The translations under genes were made by a program, and so were the position numbers. Shown in pieces: positions 22,879 through 34,689 of a stretch of 64,000 nucleotides of DNA. The notes below the pieces were generated by a model. The model searched no databases and was not told the origin of the DNA. It saw only the letters and a program-made list of their open reading frames with translations. The stretch's first letter is position 1, and each line of letters opens with the position of its first letter. The stretch is from Microvelia longipes (lineage: Eukaryota; Arthropoda; Insecta; Hemiptera; Veliidae). The DNA lies in NCBI GenBank assembly GCA_018340805.1, contig JACMZG010001908.1, forward strand, positions 43,490,843-43,554,842, read 5' to 3'.

Positions 22879-23005
22879 TATATTAACTTCGGCCCGTATT
22901 CAAAGACATCTTCCTAACATTTTCCTAACATTCTCCTTAAGGAACAAGGAGAATGTTAGGAAAATGTTAGGAAGGTGTCTTTGAATACGGGTCTTAAACT
23001 AATAT
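22879..23005. mobile_element. Foldback element, arms about 48-60 bp
   Basis: Inner arms 22891-22938 and 22946-22993 pair with two mismatches around a 7-nt loop. Each arm contains GCCCGTATTCAAAGACA or its variant and a doubled CCTAACATT. The flanks TTATATTA / TAATATAA extend the symmetry. Confidence 0.8.
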
Positions 23006-23449
23006 AAGTTTGATATATCATTTTATTTTCTGTTCGCTTTGAGTGCACTTCTTGAAATTCTATAATACTTCCCTGTATGAATAGATTTTTAGTGGTTAAT
23101 CCTTCTTGTTTAATACTTGTTTTATGTACTTAGCTGGATTTTATAGGGACTTCGTGGGGTTGTGACTCTGCAAAGTAATAGCTACCCTTCCTCAGCACAC
23201 TTCCAAACAGTAGTTCTTTATTCTTGTTATTTATGATTTACGGAGATGTCCTATTAGGTTGATTTTATAGCGCTGCAACAAGTAAGGGTAGGCTGTATAC
23301 TTGGGGGGTGGAGACTCATTCATTCAGCTAAGTGCCTTTGTCGGTACTGCTTTTTATTTCAAAGGGCGTGTTTGAATTCTCAACACTTTTTTGTATTGTG
23401 AAAAATTTTAACTTTTCCATTAGTCAAATAGAGCCATTTAAATATTAAA
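23006..23449. other. Spacer
   Basis: Nothing recognised. Confidence 0.5.
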
Positions 23450-24215
23450 AAAATCGGGTATGGGGTGCCTCGGAACTTTGATCATTTTTAGAAAAAAAAA
23501 TCCGGAAGAAATAATTTTCTAGGTACTCAGACCTAGTATGTGGGTCCATTGTACCTGAGCTCATCCTCACCAATATTTAACTTTCCTCATTACATCGGAA
23601 TTGCTACGTTCATCCTCTCTTCACCTTCGGACTCCCTTCACCAAATTTTTACTGCAATATGCCTTCGGACTCGCTTCGCTCGTCTTCAGATAGAAAATGC
23701 ATCCGTATCATTCTCTGTGATCATCCGTACAGCACTGACCACGCTCAATGCTCCTTAATATTTATGATTCAACAAAAATCATGGATATGCTTGAAATTAA
23801 AACGTAATTTGATGTACTTATTTATTAGGTAATAATATACACTTGTACCAAATTTCAACTCAATTAGACCATTTTCCAATTTCTTAAAATACAAGTCATT
23901 CAATGAAAATTGAGCTAATGCTGATAATGAAATGACACTTGGCACATATATTAGTCTTATACATAGTCAATTGCGTCAAGTCTCAATCCGATCGCATCAT
24001 TATTCCGCGTTCAATGATTTTTCGAAATTTTTGCTGAGTCATTATTTCGGGTTAATGACGTAAATAAAATATTTTCCGAATAGCACAACTACATCGATAG
24101 AATGATTTCGCTACAACTCTCTGGTATAAATACACTGGTTTTCACAACTTTGTGAAAACCACTTAAGAGGACTTAAATGATACACTCACGTTCACACACA
24201 CACATATAAGTAACC
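23450..24215 (-). mobile_element. Family A element, nearly full length
   Basis: In reverse: 'AAATCGGGTATGGGGTGCCT' (3' end), mini-hairpins (CGGACTCGCTTCGCTCGTCT near 23664), the 5S-like block (23706-23758), the central module with TGCTGAGTCA (24032-24041), and a 5' part to about 24215. It ends about 95 bp before the trio exon. Confidence 0.75.
23706..23758 (-). promoter_or_regulatory. 5S rRNA-type internal control region (family A)
   Basis: Reverse-complement 'GAGCGTGGTCAGTGCTG' and a weakened C box; more diverged than the copies at 27823 and 43825. Confidence 0.5.
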
Positions 24216-24289
24216 TCATAAGCATTATTTTTTGAAGAAAATAATATAAAATATCAAAATAGCATGTAAGTCCAACAATTTACTTATTT

Positions 24290-24310
24290 TGCTGAATTTG
24301 TCTGTTTCAG
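24290..24310 (+). promoter_or_regulatory. Splice acceptor of the trio exon
   Basis: Pyrimidine-rich TTTGTCTGTTTCAG immediately before the exon; the reading frame upstream is not conserved. Confidence 0.85.
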
Positions 24311-24502
24311 AATACTTACCGTAACGCGGAGAAGTTACTGAGCGCAGCGGACGAGTTAGCTCGTACCGGTGAGTGCCGTCCACAGGAGATCTACACTGTA
24401 GCACAAGAATTAGAGAATCACGTCTCTTCCTTCGCTGCTAGAGTTCAGCAGAGGCGAAGGCGACTGGATTTAGCTGTTCTCTTCTACACCCACGAGCAAG
24501 AG
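24311..24502 (+). CDS. trio: Trio/Kalirin RhoGEF, internal spectrin-repeat exon
   Basis: A 192-bp exon, 64 codons, in phase 0 at both borders, between TTTCAG and GTACGT. It translates from Asn-Thr-Tyr-Arg-Asn-Ala-Glu-Lys-Leu-Leu to Phe-Tyr-Thr-His-Glu-Gln-Glu. The block NTY.NA.KLL.AA..LA.TGEC.P.EIY at its start and the RV.QR...LD..V.F.TH segment at its end match a spectrin repeat of vertebrate TRIO and KALRN almost position by position. The family consists of large multidomain Rho/Rac guanine exchange factors (Sec14 domain, spectrin repeats, DH-PH modules) acting in axon guidance and cell migration. The exon is the only GC-balanced, codon-like stretch in the window. No adjacent trio exon was found, so the flanking introns are very long. 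An invertebrate single-copy trio orthologue is the likeliest identity. Confidence 0.92.
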
Positions 24503-24508
24503 GTACGT
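24503..24508 (+). promoter_or_regulatory. Splice donor of the trio exon
   Basis: GAG|GTACGT, a standard 5' splice site directly after codon 64. Confidence 0.85.
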
Positions 24509-24544
24509 TCTAAATCGTTTATACTATTTAGTTTAATTTCAAGA

Positions 24545-24900
24545 TCAATTTAAAAGTGTGAGTGAGTCTTATACTCATGTGAGAAACGAAAGAATTAGTT
24601 TTACAAAAATACTCAAGAAAAATTTTAAAGTGCGAGTAAGTCTTATACTAATGTGAGAAACGAAAGAATTAGTTTTACCAAAATACTCTCGAAAAATTTT
24701 AAAGTGTGAGTGAGTCTTATACTCATGTGAGAAACGAAAGAATTAGTTTTACAAAGAAACTCACGAAAAAATATTAAAGTGTGAGTGAGTCTTATACTCA
24801 TGTAAGAAACAAAAGAATTAGATTTACAAAAATAACAACGAAAAATTTTAAAGTGCGAGTGAATCTTATACTCATGTGAGAAACGAAAGAATTCTTTCTA
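24545..24900. repeat. 75-bp minisatellite in trio intron
   Basis: Five copies containing GTGTGAGTGAGTCTTATACT and GAGAAACGAAAGAATTAG, starting about 45 bp after the donor. Each unit contains GTGAGT, a donor-like hexamer. Confidence 0.85.
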
Positions 24901-24989
24901 AATTTAAGTGAAATTTCGTAATATCTCACCTGATGATGTAACTTATATAATTTTATTACATATAAAAGTTATATATATATATATATACT

Positions 24990-25205
24990 TCAAACTGCGT
25001 AGGCTTCCGCGGTTATTGTCATTAAGATTTAGGTCTTCCGGTGTTGACCGCGTCAATGTAGATGAAGAATCCGACGTTTCGCATTGTGTTTCTATCCATG
25101 ATGTCCTACATCTCTGAAGATGCCTCCCACAGTGGAAGCGAAACGTCGGATTCTTCATCTACATTGACGCGGTCACCACCGGAAGACCTAAATCTTTATA
25201 TATAC
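24990..25205. mobile_element. Foldback repeat (family G), 57-bp arms
   Basis: Arms 25026-25082 and 25138-25194 pair with one mismatch. The loop contains CATGATGTCCTACATCTC and GCCTCCCACAGTGG, blocks also present at 5465-5510. Overlapping open frames on both strands result from the symmetry. Confidence 0.8.
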
Positions 25206-25309
25206 TTCCATACTCATTTATTACTTACATATTCTGAAGCCTTTTATTTATTTCTTTGATGTTTTTTTAGTTGTTAAAAATTAAGAGCTTGAGGTCGTAT
25301 TTATACTTT

Positions 25310-25815
25310 TATTATTTGTACCGTATGCATTGTGTTCAAAAAATCCGAGATTTCACTTTAATTATGTTACAGGTGTTTTTAAGACTTTCTGAGTAGTTTT
25401 CACAAAGTTTTCGTGTTGTTGTTGTGGTATGTTTCAATCCTACCACCGTAGCGTATTTATGTTGGAGAGTTAAAACTTATCAAATATCAATCTTTAGGTC
25501 TAGTTGTGGGATCTGAAAAATAATTTGTATATTACGTCATTAACCAGATAAATTTAGCAAAAATTTCAAAAATTCATAAAACGCAAAAAATTTTGTGTTC
25601 AATTTAAGGTTTGGCACGCACGTAGTGCTCTATAAGACCAACATGCCAAATGCCAAGTTTCATCTCATTATAAGCATTAATTCATTTTTTATCGAATAAC
25701 TTTAAAAAAAATATTATCCAATCGAGTTGAAATTTGGTACAAGTGTATATCTTTACGTAATAAATAAGTATAGTAAGTTTTATTTCAATATGGCAAGTAT
25801 GTCTTCGTTTTAGCG
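25310..25815 (+). mobile_element. Family A element, 5' and central part
   Basis: Contains 'TTCTGAGTAGTTTTCACAAA', 'TATTTATGTTGGAGAGTT', 'TCTAGTTGTGGGATC' and 'TGAAATTTGGTACAAGTGTA', up to 'TTAGCGAATTTTCAAAATA'. There it gives way to (TA)n; the 5S block and hairpins are absent. Confidence 0.65.
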
Positions 25816-25825
25816 AATTTTCAAA

Positions 25826-25828
25826 ATA

Positions 25829-25905
<77 letters not shown>

Positions 25906-25919
25906 ATATATATATAATA

Positions 25920-25953
<34 letters not shown>

Positions 25954-25960
25954 GTATGTA
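25826..25960. repeat. (TA)n with (TATG)n end
   Basis: TA run followed by TATG repeats. Confidence 0.95.
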
Positions 25961-26160
25961 TATGTATGTGTGTGCGATATATTTGTTCCTAGGCGTTTCT
26001 GCGGGACACGATAACTTTCGAACGCTTTCTCGGATCGAAAAATCAACATAGCACAAAAATAAACCTCGTTAATTGTCCCGAACCCTTTTGCTTATGAAAC
26101 ATGTGTGACGTCAGTAACCCACAAAAATAGCCCTACTTACATTTTAAAAAATAATTTTCA
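25961..26160 (+). repeat. Family B repeat
   Basis: 'GCGGGACACGATAACTTTCG', 'TTCTCGGATCG', 'TTATGAAACATGTGTGACGT' with TGACGTCA at 26106-26113. Confidence 0.65.
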
Positions 26161-27440
26161 TGTAGTGTCCAATGCCTCCTGAGGCCTCTTATTTTGATAA
26201 ATAAAAAAACTTCGGCCTAATGTTTTAAGATATCTTTTAAACCAATCATTAAAACACGACTAGCACTATCCTACCAATGTAACGAATGTAAGCTTTCATT
26301 AACACGTAATTAATATTCTTTTTCGTAAATATTAAAAAACAGCTGGTTATTCAACTATAAATATGATGATAACATGTCTGAGGTAGTTCACCTACTGTTT
26401 ACTCACGATTTATAAACTTTTGTGTACGCCATTGCTGAAAGCTACATATGACGATAGTTATCTAGAAAACCATGTCAAACACTTACTTCAATATTTTGGT
26501 TTTTCGTAATTAAGAGCATGCGTATTTTAAATTTATTTGTTTTATTGATAAGACTTGTTGTTAAGACTGATAGAAAAATATCTAAACATTTTCATACCTC
26601 AAATGGAAAAGTATATAAGATATAGCAAGGAAACACCTTGTTATACCTGTTGATTGTGAAAAGTTTATAAGAACTGAACTGTCGGTTGTATATAATTAAA
26701 TATTTAAACGTATCAGTACACAGTAAGGTATAAAGAATATAAGGAAAGAAAATTTCCTTGTTTAGTTACCTTGCTATTACAGGTTACTTCTACTATCTAT
26801 CTGAATTACTTGTATAGCCGGTATAGCATATCTTATCTCATAGTATGTAATGAGGTTGTAAGCTGTTAAAAATTCAAAGGGGCTTCTTATAACCTAAACC
26901 TTTTAATTATAGTATCCTCCAGATTTCAGGATCTTGGAAATATTTTAATTAATTATATGTCGTATTCATGCGACACTGTAAGGATATATATATAAATAAA
27001 TGGCTTTCTTAAACGTTTGTCATTAAAACTTGATAAGTTGGTGAGCGTCGAAGTAAATTTTGTTAACAAACATTGAACAGTAGGAGCGAATGCTCATTGG
27101 ACCTCTCTGAGCTACAAGAAGATGAAATTGAGTCTAAGATAGCAAGACATTATTACTGTATCAATTGCAGCGGGAGGTTTTGACGAGGATTAATAGTGCA
27201 GGTGGTTTCGGAGTTGGTGAAAAAGAATCACGTGTTCGGACTAATCACCAGGCTGGACCGCCGTACCCCTATCAATACAACTTTTGAATCAGTTACTCGA
27301 GGAAATAAAACTAGATGACTATAGTAGTGTTGTTATTATAAATACATATTCGGTTCTGATAGTATTATTAGTACTAGTAGTATTAGTGAGTACTCCAATC
27401 GGGCTATAGATATTTGCAATGTTCGAGGTGTCAGAATTTA

Positions 27441-27442
<2 letters not shown>
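26161..27442. other. Spacer with one codon-like patch
   Basis: Mostly AT-rich. 27168-27330 is more GC-balanced and has two overlapping open plus-strand frames. One runs from TTGCAG|CGG (acceptor-like) for about 38 codons to TGA; the other is offset by one base. No family recognised and no donor identified. Confidence 0.4.
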
Positions 27443-27480
<38 letters not shown>

Positions 27481-27504
27481 ATATATATACATATATATAT
27501 ATAT

Positions 27505-27603
<99 letters not shown>

Positions 27604-27604
27604 T
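27443..27604. repeat. (TA)n microsatellite
   Basis: TA run with two phase breaks. Confidence 0.95.
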
Positions 27605-27690
27605 GAAAAAACGGATTTGTGTCGCTAATGGGATAGGCGATGACGCTTATCCCATTAGCGAATTTTTTCCCAAGAAAATTCGCTAAATTC
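27605..27690 (+). repeat. SINE-F related hairpin block
   Basis: GGGATAGGCG/CGCTTATCCC hairpin (27629-27652), followed directly by a second hairpin, TAGCGAATTTT/AAATTCGCTA (27655-27685). Similar to 18595-18670 but lacking the B box. Confidence 0.55.
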
Positions 27691-27719
27691 AAGTACAGTA
27701 TATTTAGGAACTTTTCCTA

Positions 27720-28062
27720 TACGCTCGTTAAGTTGAATTTCGGAAGAAGTGTATTCCTTCACGTAATAAATAATTACATCAAGTTTCGATTCAATTCGAT
27801 AAGTATACCTATGATTTTTTGTATCATAAAAGTTGAGCAGCATCGAGCGTTGACAGTGCCTGGATGGGTGACCGCTAGGAATGAAACAAATGTATTTACT
27901 ATCTAAAGAAGAGTGAAGGGAGTCCAATGATGCGTTGCTGTACAAATTTAACGACTTGTATGTCCTGATGACGTGCGAAGCGAGTCTGAAGCAGGGAGGA
28001 TGAGCGTAGCGAATCCGATGTGATGAGGAAGAGTCCCGAGATACCTCGTATCCTACTTTTTT
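27720..28062 (+). mobile_element. Family A element, 3' half
   Basis: Starts in the segment before the 5S block, then 5S-like promoter (27823-27887), degenerate first hairpins, a perfect last hairpin (27998-28016: GGAT/ATCC stem, GA/GA, GTA loop) and a 'CCTCGTATCCTACTTTTTT' end. Confidence 0.7.
27823..27887 (+). promoter_or_regulatory. 5S rRNA-type internal control region, well preserved
   Basis: GTTGAGCAGCATCGAGCG (A box), then TGCCTGGATGGGTGACCGCT (intermediate element and C box) and GGAATGAAAC, aligning without gaps to metazoan 5S rRNA at about nt 40-102. TFIIIA would be the expected binder. Confidence 0.7.
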
Positions 28063-29214
28063 AAGTAGTAAGGAAACCTTTACTTTTTAACTGAGATTGA
28101 TAATATTATCATTGCAGTATCAAACTCAGTTAAAATAAAAGTTTTCCTCTTTACTGAGAAAGTAAGTTCTTTTTAAGAAAAACTCATATCTCATTTCTTT
28201 CTAGTTAGTTTTCATGATTTTGTCGTTTCAGTAACTGACACTAGTTATTATAATGAGCAGTTTCGCTATTGTTAGTTTTCATCTAAACTATCGTTTCTTG
28301 TTACTTTTGCATCTTTTGTTGCCTTTATTGTTGATGACCAATACTTCACCTTCTAAGGGGGGAAATCACTTCATGAAATATTTTTCTTGTCACATTCCAT
28401 TCCCTATTGTTACACCTTGTTGGGGATTGTTACATAATTCTTCGTAACGCTCATTCATCCGATAACTAGATCCAATGGAGTTGTATTATTTGAATTCCCA
28501 GTTGGAATCGATTCGATCCGATGTAATTTTGATGTTCGATAGTCTTTATCCAACATTGTTATGGACTGACTGTTTATACTTGTATAGTTATGGCACATTG
28601 TGTTCCAGGTTTTCTACGCCAAATACAACCAATTGTCCTTAAAATACAAGTCTATCGCTCTCTTATTAATTAGCGTAACCATATTTCTGTGTTTCGTGGT
28701 CTATCCCTCCGTGGATTATGATCTCCTTTCTTGACCTTCCTTTTAATGGCGTCAGAAGTCCGTTCTCCAAGAAGCTGGCTTGTAATATTGGTTGTTGTTT
28801 TGAACAATTCTTTACTTTTCCTCATTTATTTCGTAGATATACATGAAAACTAATATCTTTTTATGATCCTGAGTAAGTTTTACCAAATTATCTGTCTGCT
28901 TTCGCGAATCAAACTTGCCTAGAGTGCAGCACTGTTTGTTGGTAACATTGATAGCAGAAGGGTGATGCTTCTTAATGCTCTCATGGAAAGAAGTTGATTT
29001 TATCCCATTTTGAACGATTAAATGAACTTTATTAACAATTTTTTTTTATTAATTTATTAATAATACAATTTTAATGATAAATAACGTAAACACTCATATT
29101 TAAGGATGCGTTTCAATAAAAAATAAACAAACTTTGTTTTCCCTAGTAAAACAAGAACCCTTCGGTCTCTTAACCGCTACACAGCGTCGGTACTGGGGGC
29201 TGCTTCGAGTTCCC
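28063..29214. other. AT-rich spacer
   Basis: Contains a 16-bp hairpin (28087-28102/28118-28133) and a family A 5' fragment (about 28808-28900, 'TTACTTTTCCTCATTTATTT'). A 64-codon frame at 28253 shows nothing recognisable. Confidence 0.5.
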
Positions 29215-29695
29215 TTCCATGTCGGGCTAATTTCCTTTCGAATGCGTGTTTCCGTACTTAACAATCCATTTCTTGCTTTAAGATCCGTTGTATGCTTTAT
29301 AACTTGAGCAGTTACTAAATTATCAAGCACTACTCGTAACTAATTTTTTTGTATTTTCAAAGGAAAGGCCCTAAAACTCATGAAACCAGCTGAGCATTAA
29401 ACTATTAATGCTCAAATAATGAGCTAATGAGCAAATAATGGTTTGCATTGTCAATTTTAGAGGCATAATTTTGTATAGATTACAGCATAATTATGCGCAT
29501 TTCCTCGCAAATGAGTTACGAGCAGTGCTTGATAACTTGATTGCTTTATAACTTGAGCATTTACTGGGTAGTAAATGCTCAAGTTATAAAGCATAAACCG
29601 GATCTTTGAGCAAGAAATATATTGTTATGCACGGAAACTCGCATTCCAAAAGAATTTGACCCGACATGCAGACGTCCGCACCAGAAGTTTTAAAA
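29215..29695. mobile_element. Family C foldback element, both ends present
   Basis: The left end 'CATGTCGGGCTAATTTCCTT' is mirrored by 'GAATTTGACCCGACATGC' at the right end. Inside, the GCTTTATAACTTGAGCA arm occurs in both orientations (29295, 29541, and inverted at 29575). This copy shows that the family's termini are inverted repeats about 480 bp apart. Confidence 0.7.
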
Positions 29696-30599
29696 CATTT
29701 ATATATTAATGAATAGAAATAAAAGATACACTTTTTACATATCTTGCCATAGATTTTCTTGCTCAGTGATGGAGAACACCACTTCAAGGACCTTTGTGAT
29801 CCTTTGAAAAAATTCTTTAAAGAAAAACGAATTCCAAATTAACTTTTCCACTGACACCTTTATTATATAAAAAAAACAATTGTACCCATTTCCTTTTTCA
29901 AGTATTTTTTATTTTTTTCAATTCAAAGGACATCCTTTTGGGTTTCTCCTTATTAATAAGCAAGATGGTTTGTTTTAGTCAAAACATTTTTTTGAAATAA
30001 CCAAATCAAATTTATAAGTAACATAAAAAAATTAAAAAGTTTTATTTTAAATATAAAGATAGACAAATAATGAAGGCAAAGCTAATCTTTAAAAGAAAAA
30101 CTTTTTTTAGACAACTTTTTAATATAGATAGAAGGAAGTGTTTAAAAAAAGAAAAGCGCTTTTTTTATCTTGCTGGCAAAAAGGAGATTCGGTTGAGTGG
30201 GCAAGAACAGACTCTCGTCGTAATGTCAAGGGACAGGTTTTCTAAGTTCACTTCCTTTGTTGATGTTGAGCGATGCACTTTTATCTTTTAGCTTTAACAT
30301 TGCTTTTTGTTTCGCGATAAGAGATAAAAGATTAGAAAGAATCTAAAAATATATTTTAAAAAGGGGTTCTTTATGAAAATTATTTTAATATATTTTATTA
30401 GGAAAAATTAAAAAAGGGTTGTTGAGGGTCAGGTCATGTCAAGAATGTATCGTTTTAAATTTCCGGAGCAGAGTAGGGGGAGTTGATAAACTGAATTATA
30501 TATTTTTTAAACGTTACTTACCTTCTGAAGAAGACGTACATAAAAGGTCAAAATGGGGGGGGGGGGGTACCAATAGTTTTATCGTTAGCATTTGCGTCT
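29696..30599. other. AT-rich spacer
   Basis: A 73-codon Lys/Phe-rich frame (30070-30291) reflects base composition. G10 run at 30557. Nothing else recognised. Confidence 0.5.
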
Positions 30600-30775
30600 A
30601 CCGACTAGGTAGTCAGAGTACGATTTAGATCAGGGTCTCTATGATTTTCATGCGAAGGATAAAAGCCCTTTTATGAGCAGTGCTTCGAGAGGGGCGTTAA
30701 ACTGGTGATTCAGGTACTCACTCGTAAAAGATCTCTTACCCTAAATGAACCTAGGTTTAGGCAAAATTTAGCTTA
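30600..30775 (+). mobile_element. SINE-1, 5'-truncated or diverged copy
   Basis: 'GGGGCGTTAAACTGGTGATT' and 'CAGGTACTCACTCGTAAAAG', then 'TTACCCTAAATGAACCTAGG', collinear with 1815-1900. The tRNA-like head is degenerate. Confidence 0.6.
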
Positions 30776-30924
30776 CTAAGATAATAAATGGATAAAGTCA
30801 TTTTTTAATAAAGTGACATTTGCAAAGGCGGTTGAATGGTTGCCTAGGAAATTTTTAGTCTGTAAAGGCAATCCTACAATTTTTTGACTCAAATAAGGCG
30901 CCAGGGGTCGAGAGCAACTAGAAA

Positions 30925-31216
30925 TACATAGAGATATATCACTAGAGGGGAGCACAGTCTATCTCAATACATAGAGAGGCGAGGCGTAAAACATCATTTT
31001 AGGGCCCTCAGGGGCTCTGTAAAACCTTCTCTATCGTCTGTTTTTCACACATTGCTTGTGTTTTGTGTTTCAAACTTTCTATTATATAAGCTATTGTCAT
31101 TTTGTTCTGTTAATTTAATTATAATAATAATAGAATGTGTTCAGGTTACTTTTCGAACGAAAAAGAAATTTCTCAATTCAACCAATAGAGCCCCTCTATT
31201 AATATATCTCTATTTT
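30925..31216. mobile_element. TIR element, 292 bp
   Basis: 26-bp inverted ends (30925-30950 and 31191-31216; core AGAGATATAT..A.TAGAGGGG). A single end of the same family lies at 56938-56985. Confidence 0.65.
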
Positions 31217-31919
31217 AAAAAACCTACGTAGTTAATTATTTTCGAAAATTCGGACATTTGTTTAAAATGTTTTCAAATAATAAATGTTAGGAACATTCTA
31301 AATGCCATACGAGAAAAACAAGCAAACCTTTGTTGTACCACAAATTAGTTTCCAAGTTCAGGTATTATATTTGACATTTTTAACCAAGCACCTCAAATTA
31401 AAATGTCATTTTATCGGATTAAATTATAGTGTTTTCTTTATAACTCACAAAACAACATAAAAACTACAGTTAAGAAACTATATTTAATTTAATGTACATA
31501 ACGGAACTACCTGCACTGAACATTGCAAGTTCAACTCTTAACCCACTAACAAGTTCAAAGTGCTATTATTAGTAATTTTTATTATTACTAATTACAAAAA
31601 GATATTAAAAAATCTAGACTACTGTTACCTTTCTTTAAAAGTTAAATGAAAAAGTGTTAACAATAAAGAAATTATAACAGTACATCAATATTAATTAGAT
31701 GGGAAAATTAAATGCTATTTTATCGCTTAAGAAAATCTAAGTGCGGAGGGAAGGTGCTTTGATAATCAATCATACGGTAAACTTTTTCTATAAAGGCAAA
31801 CTACTTGTAAAAGAAGATAAATAAAAAGAATTTAAGACAAACAATAAGAAGATATGAATAGAATTAAGATTGAAAATAAGAATTAAATTAAGTTGAAAAT
31901 CCTGAAACATTTACAACTT
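31217..31919. other. AT-rich spacer
   Basis: Nothing recognised. Confidence 0.5.
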
Positions 31920-31930
31920 AAATTTAAAAA

Positions 31931-32180
31931 ACGTTTTCACTAATAAGGTTAAAATTGGCCAATTTTATTTATTAAAGAACGTTTTCACTAATAAGGTTAA
32001 CTCACGAATTGACCAATTTTATTTATTTAACAAATTTAAAGAACGTTTTCACTAATAAGGTTAACTCACGAATTGACCAACTTTAATTATTTAATAAATT
32101 AAAAGAACGTCTTCAATAATAAGTTAACTCACGAATTGACCAACTTTAATTTATTAATAAATTTAAAGAACGTTCTCTGA
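31931..32180. repeat. 48/64-bp minisatellite
   Basis: Four to five copies of ACGTTTTCACTAATAAGGTT...CACGAATTGACCAA; the first unit is 48 bp, the rest 63-64 bp. Confidence 0.8.
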
Positions 32181-32219
32181 ATTTAAAGACTGGTGTGTAC
32201 ATCTGTTTTTAATTTCATT

Positions 32220-32680
32220 TGAAATAAGATAAGGTGTGTCGTTCTATGAGCCCGGCGGTTAGTAAGGAAGTAAAATAGTTGGAGACTATTTGGTTGGTAA
32301 AAACTATAAACAGTCTTTAGTTCTATAAGTCCGGTTAGTAAGGAAGTAAATTGGTTTAAGAGTTGAGGTTGGCGGTTATAAACAGTCTTTATTCTATAAG
32401 CCTGGTTATTAAGGAAGTAAATTGGTTTAAGAGTTGAGGTTAGTGATGTTATAAAAAGTCTTTAGTTCTATTAGCCTGGTTAGTAAGAAAGTAAATTCGT
32501 TTAAGAGTTGAGGTTGGTGAGGTTATAAACAGTCTTTAGTTCTATAAGTCCGGTTTGTAAGGAAGTAAATTTGTTTGAGACTTGTGGTTGGCGAGGCTAT
32601 GGACAGTCTTCAATTCCTTGAGCACAGTGGGTTTGGAGGTAAATTGTTTGGAGAGTTTATGAACCCGGTTAGTAAAGTAA
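32220..32680. repeat. About 73-bp minisatellite
   Basis: Six diverging copies of CAGTCTTTAGTTCTATAAG...GGTTAGTAAGGAAGTAAATT, next to the previous array but unrelated in sequence. Confidence 0.8.
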
Positions 32681-32854
32681 ATGAAAAATATGTACAATAC
32701 TTTCGGTGAAGAAAATATACTTTTGACTAGTATATACTAGACAAAACTCTTTAAAAAATATTATATATTTCATTTTTTTATTAACTATATTATTAATTTA
32801 GATAAAATTATTATTATTAATTTATTTTTAATATTTTTTTTCTATAAGTTATTT

Positions 32855-32972
32855 GAACAATAATCTTATATAAACTGAGAGCGTAACCTGGAATGCGATC
32901 CCCAGACCTCCGTGGTGTCAAAGGTCAGTATAATAACTGACGCCTTAACCACCTCGACCACGGAGGCGGCTT
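32855..32972 (-). mobile_element. SINE-2 head, second copy
   Basis: Minus strand: GTGGTCGAGGTGGTTAAGG-type A box and GGATCGCATTCC-type B box, same layout as 14940-15053. Confidence 0.7.
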
Positions 32973-34209
32973 AATATAGAATATATATATATATAGAAAA
33001 TAAATCAAATATAGAATTAAAATCCCTGCTACGTGGTGCTTCAGCTATTTGCTCCATCTGAGATTTGAACTTTGACGATGGAAAGACTTAAATTTGCACG
33101 CGTTACAAGTTACACGCGTTGAGCTAAGTGAACATTTAATACTAATTTATAATCGGTAGCCATAAAAATCAAGTAGTTATTCATTTATAAAGTCCCAACA
33201 ACAAATAAAAACAACAGATGTTTCTAACGATCTTAATTCTTGAAGTCCTTGAATTTAAAAGAAAAATTGTTAAACGCGAGTCATATTGTAAATGTAAATC
33301 TCTTAAATAATTTAGCAGATTTACTTTGTTATATAAATTAACAAGTTACTAAAACAAACAAAAACTTGACAAAAAAACAAACAGAAAACTTGTTCATCGT
33401 GAAGCAATGAAGTGAAGTGAAGTTGGTCATGTTTTCATGTTAAACTTTTCAGCCAAAACTACAGTAAGCTATTAACATCTGTGTAAAGTAGTTTGCATAC
33501 TTAATTTACTCCTTGTACTTGCCAACTTAATTTAAACTTTAAACTGATTTAATCAGTTTTAAAGTGTTTAAACAATTTAAAAGCGTAGGTGCGACCGAAA
33601 ACTTGCATGCAAAATAAGGAAAAGATTTCAATTTAAATTTTATTAGGTAATAATTTGGATGGATGTAGAATTTATATTTTTATCTTCTTTTCTAACTTTA
33701 GGGAAAAAATTGGACTAATCCATTTCCATAGAAGTTTTTCCTCTTAGCAAATATAATGTGTACATACTTCTTTGTTCCCAGATTTTTTTTTCAAAGCTCG
33801 TTTTTAATAACTATATCGATAACATTAAAACATTGTTTATTAAGCAAATATTATGATTTTTCTTTTGAATGTGTAATGTGACGCCGGTGTTTTTAAACTT
33901 AAAATATTGTGAGTTCTGCCTCTCACAGGAATTGATGTGCCAAATTTGATTGAAATGAGCCGTATAATCTGTAGGGTGTCTATAGCCGGAATCTTGTACG
34001 CGAATTTTAAGAAATTTATTAGAGAATGAAGGGTCGAATAAGTTAGAGCACAAAAGCGATTTTGTAAATTTATAAAAATGAACTTAACACAATAAAAGTT
34101 TTATTTATTCATAATGGTACAATTCTTGCTAGGATTTGAATATTTTCTATATTTAATAACACTAATAGGAAAAATAATATAAAGAACGCGTAATTTAAGG
34201 GTAAATCAC
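32973..34209. other. AT-rich spacer
   Basis: Nothing recognised. The 80-codon minus frame at 33811-34053 has no domain features. Confidence 0.5.
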
Positions 34210-34221
34210 ACATACATAGAA

Positions 34222-34249
34222 AACACACACACACAAGTATATATATATA

Positions 34250-34313
<64 letters not shown>
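34222..34313. repeat. (CA)n-(TA)n microsatellite
   Basis: Short CA run followed by about 75 bp of TA. Confidence 0.95.
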
Positions 34314-34317
<4 letters not shown>

Positions 34318-34689
34318 CTACTTACATCATCGAAGCGATCTCACGAGCATCGTCCTGATGAAAATTCGCCAATTCTCTAATACCCAAAGCCATTAGTGCA
34401 GATTTTCGTAAGATAAAAAAATACGTAAACCTTAAATGTAATCCTGATTTCATATTAGGTAACTTGTTGACTCTGCAAAGATATAATAATTCTAAAATTA
34501 AATAATGATAGGTTTTGTTTGCAAGATATAATCTTATCTGTCATCGCAAACCTACTCACATCCGTATAGGGTAAAGTCAATAAATCTTCTTATAAAATCA
34601 ATACATTAAATTATAATATCAAACCAATCATATTTCCCTAATAATTATAAAAACTGCTAGTCTTGGCAAAAAGCTTTCTTACGTATTTT
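34314..34689. other. AT-rich spacer
   Basis: Nothing recognised. Confidence 0.5.

Noticed and set aside
27823..27887. Genuine 5S rRNA gene
   Set aside because: Only about nt 40-102 match; the 5' third and 3' end of 5S are absent and the block sits inside a dispersed repeat.
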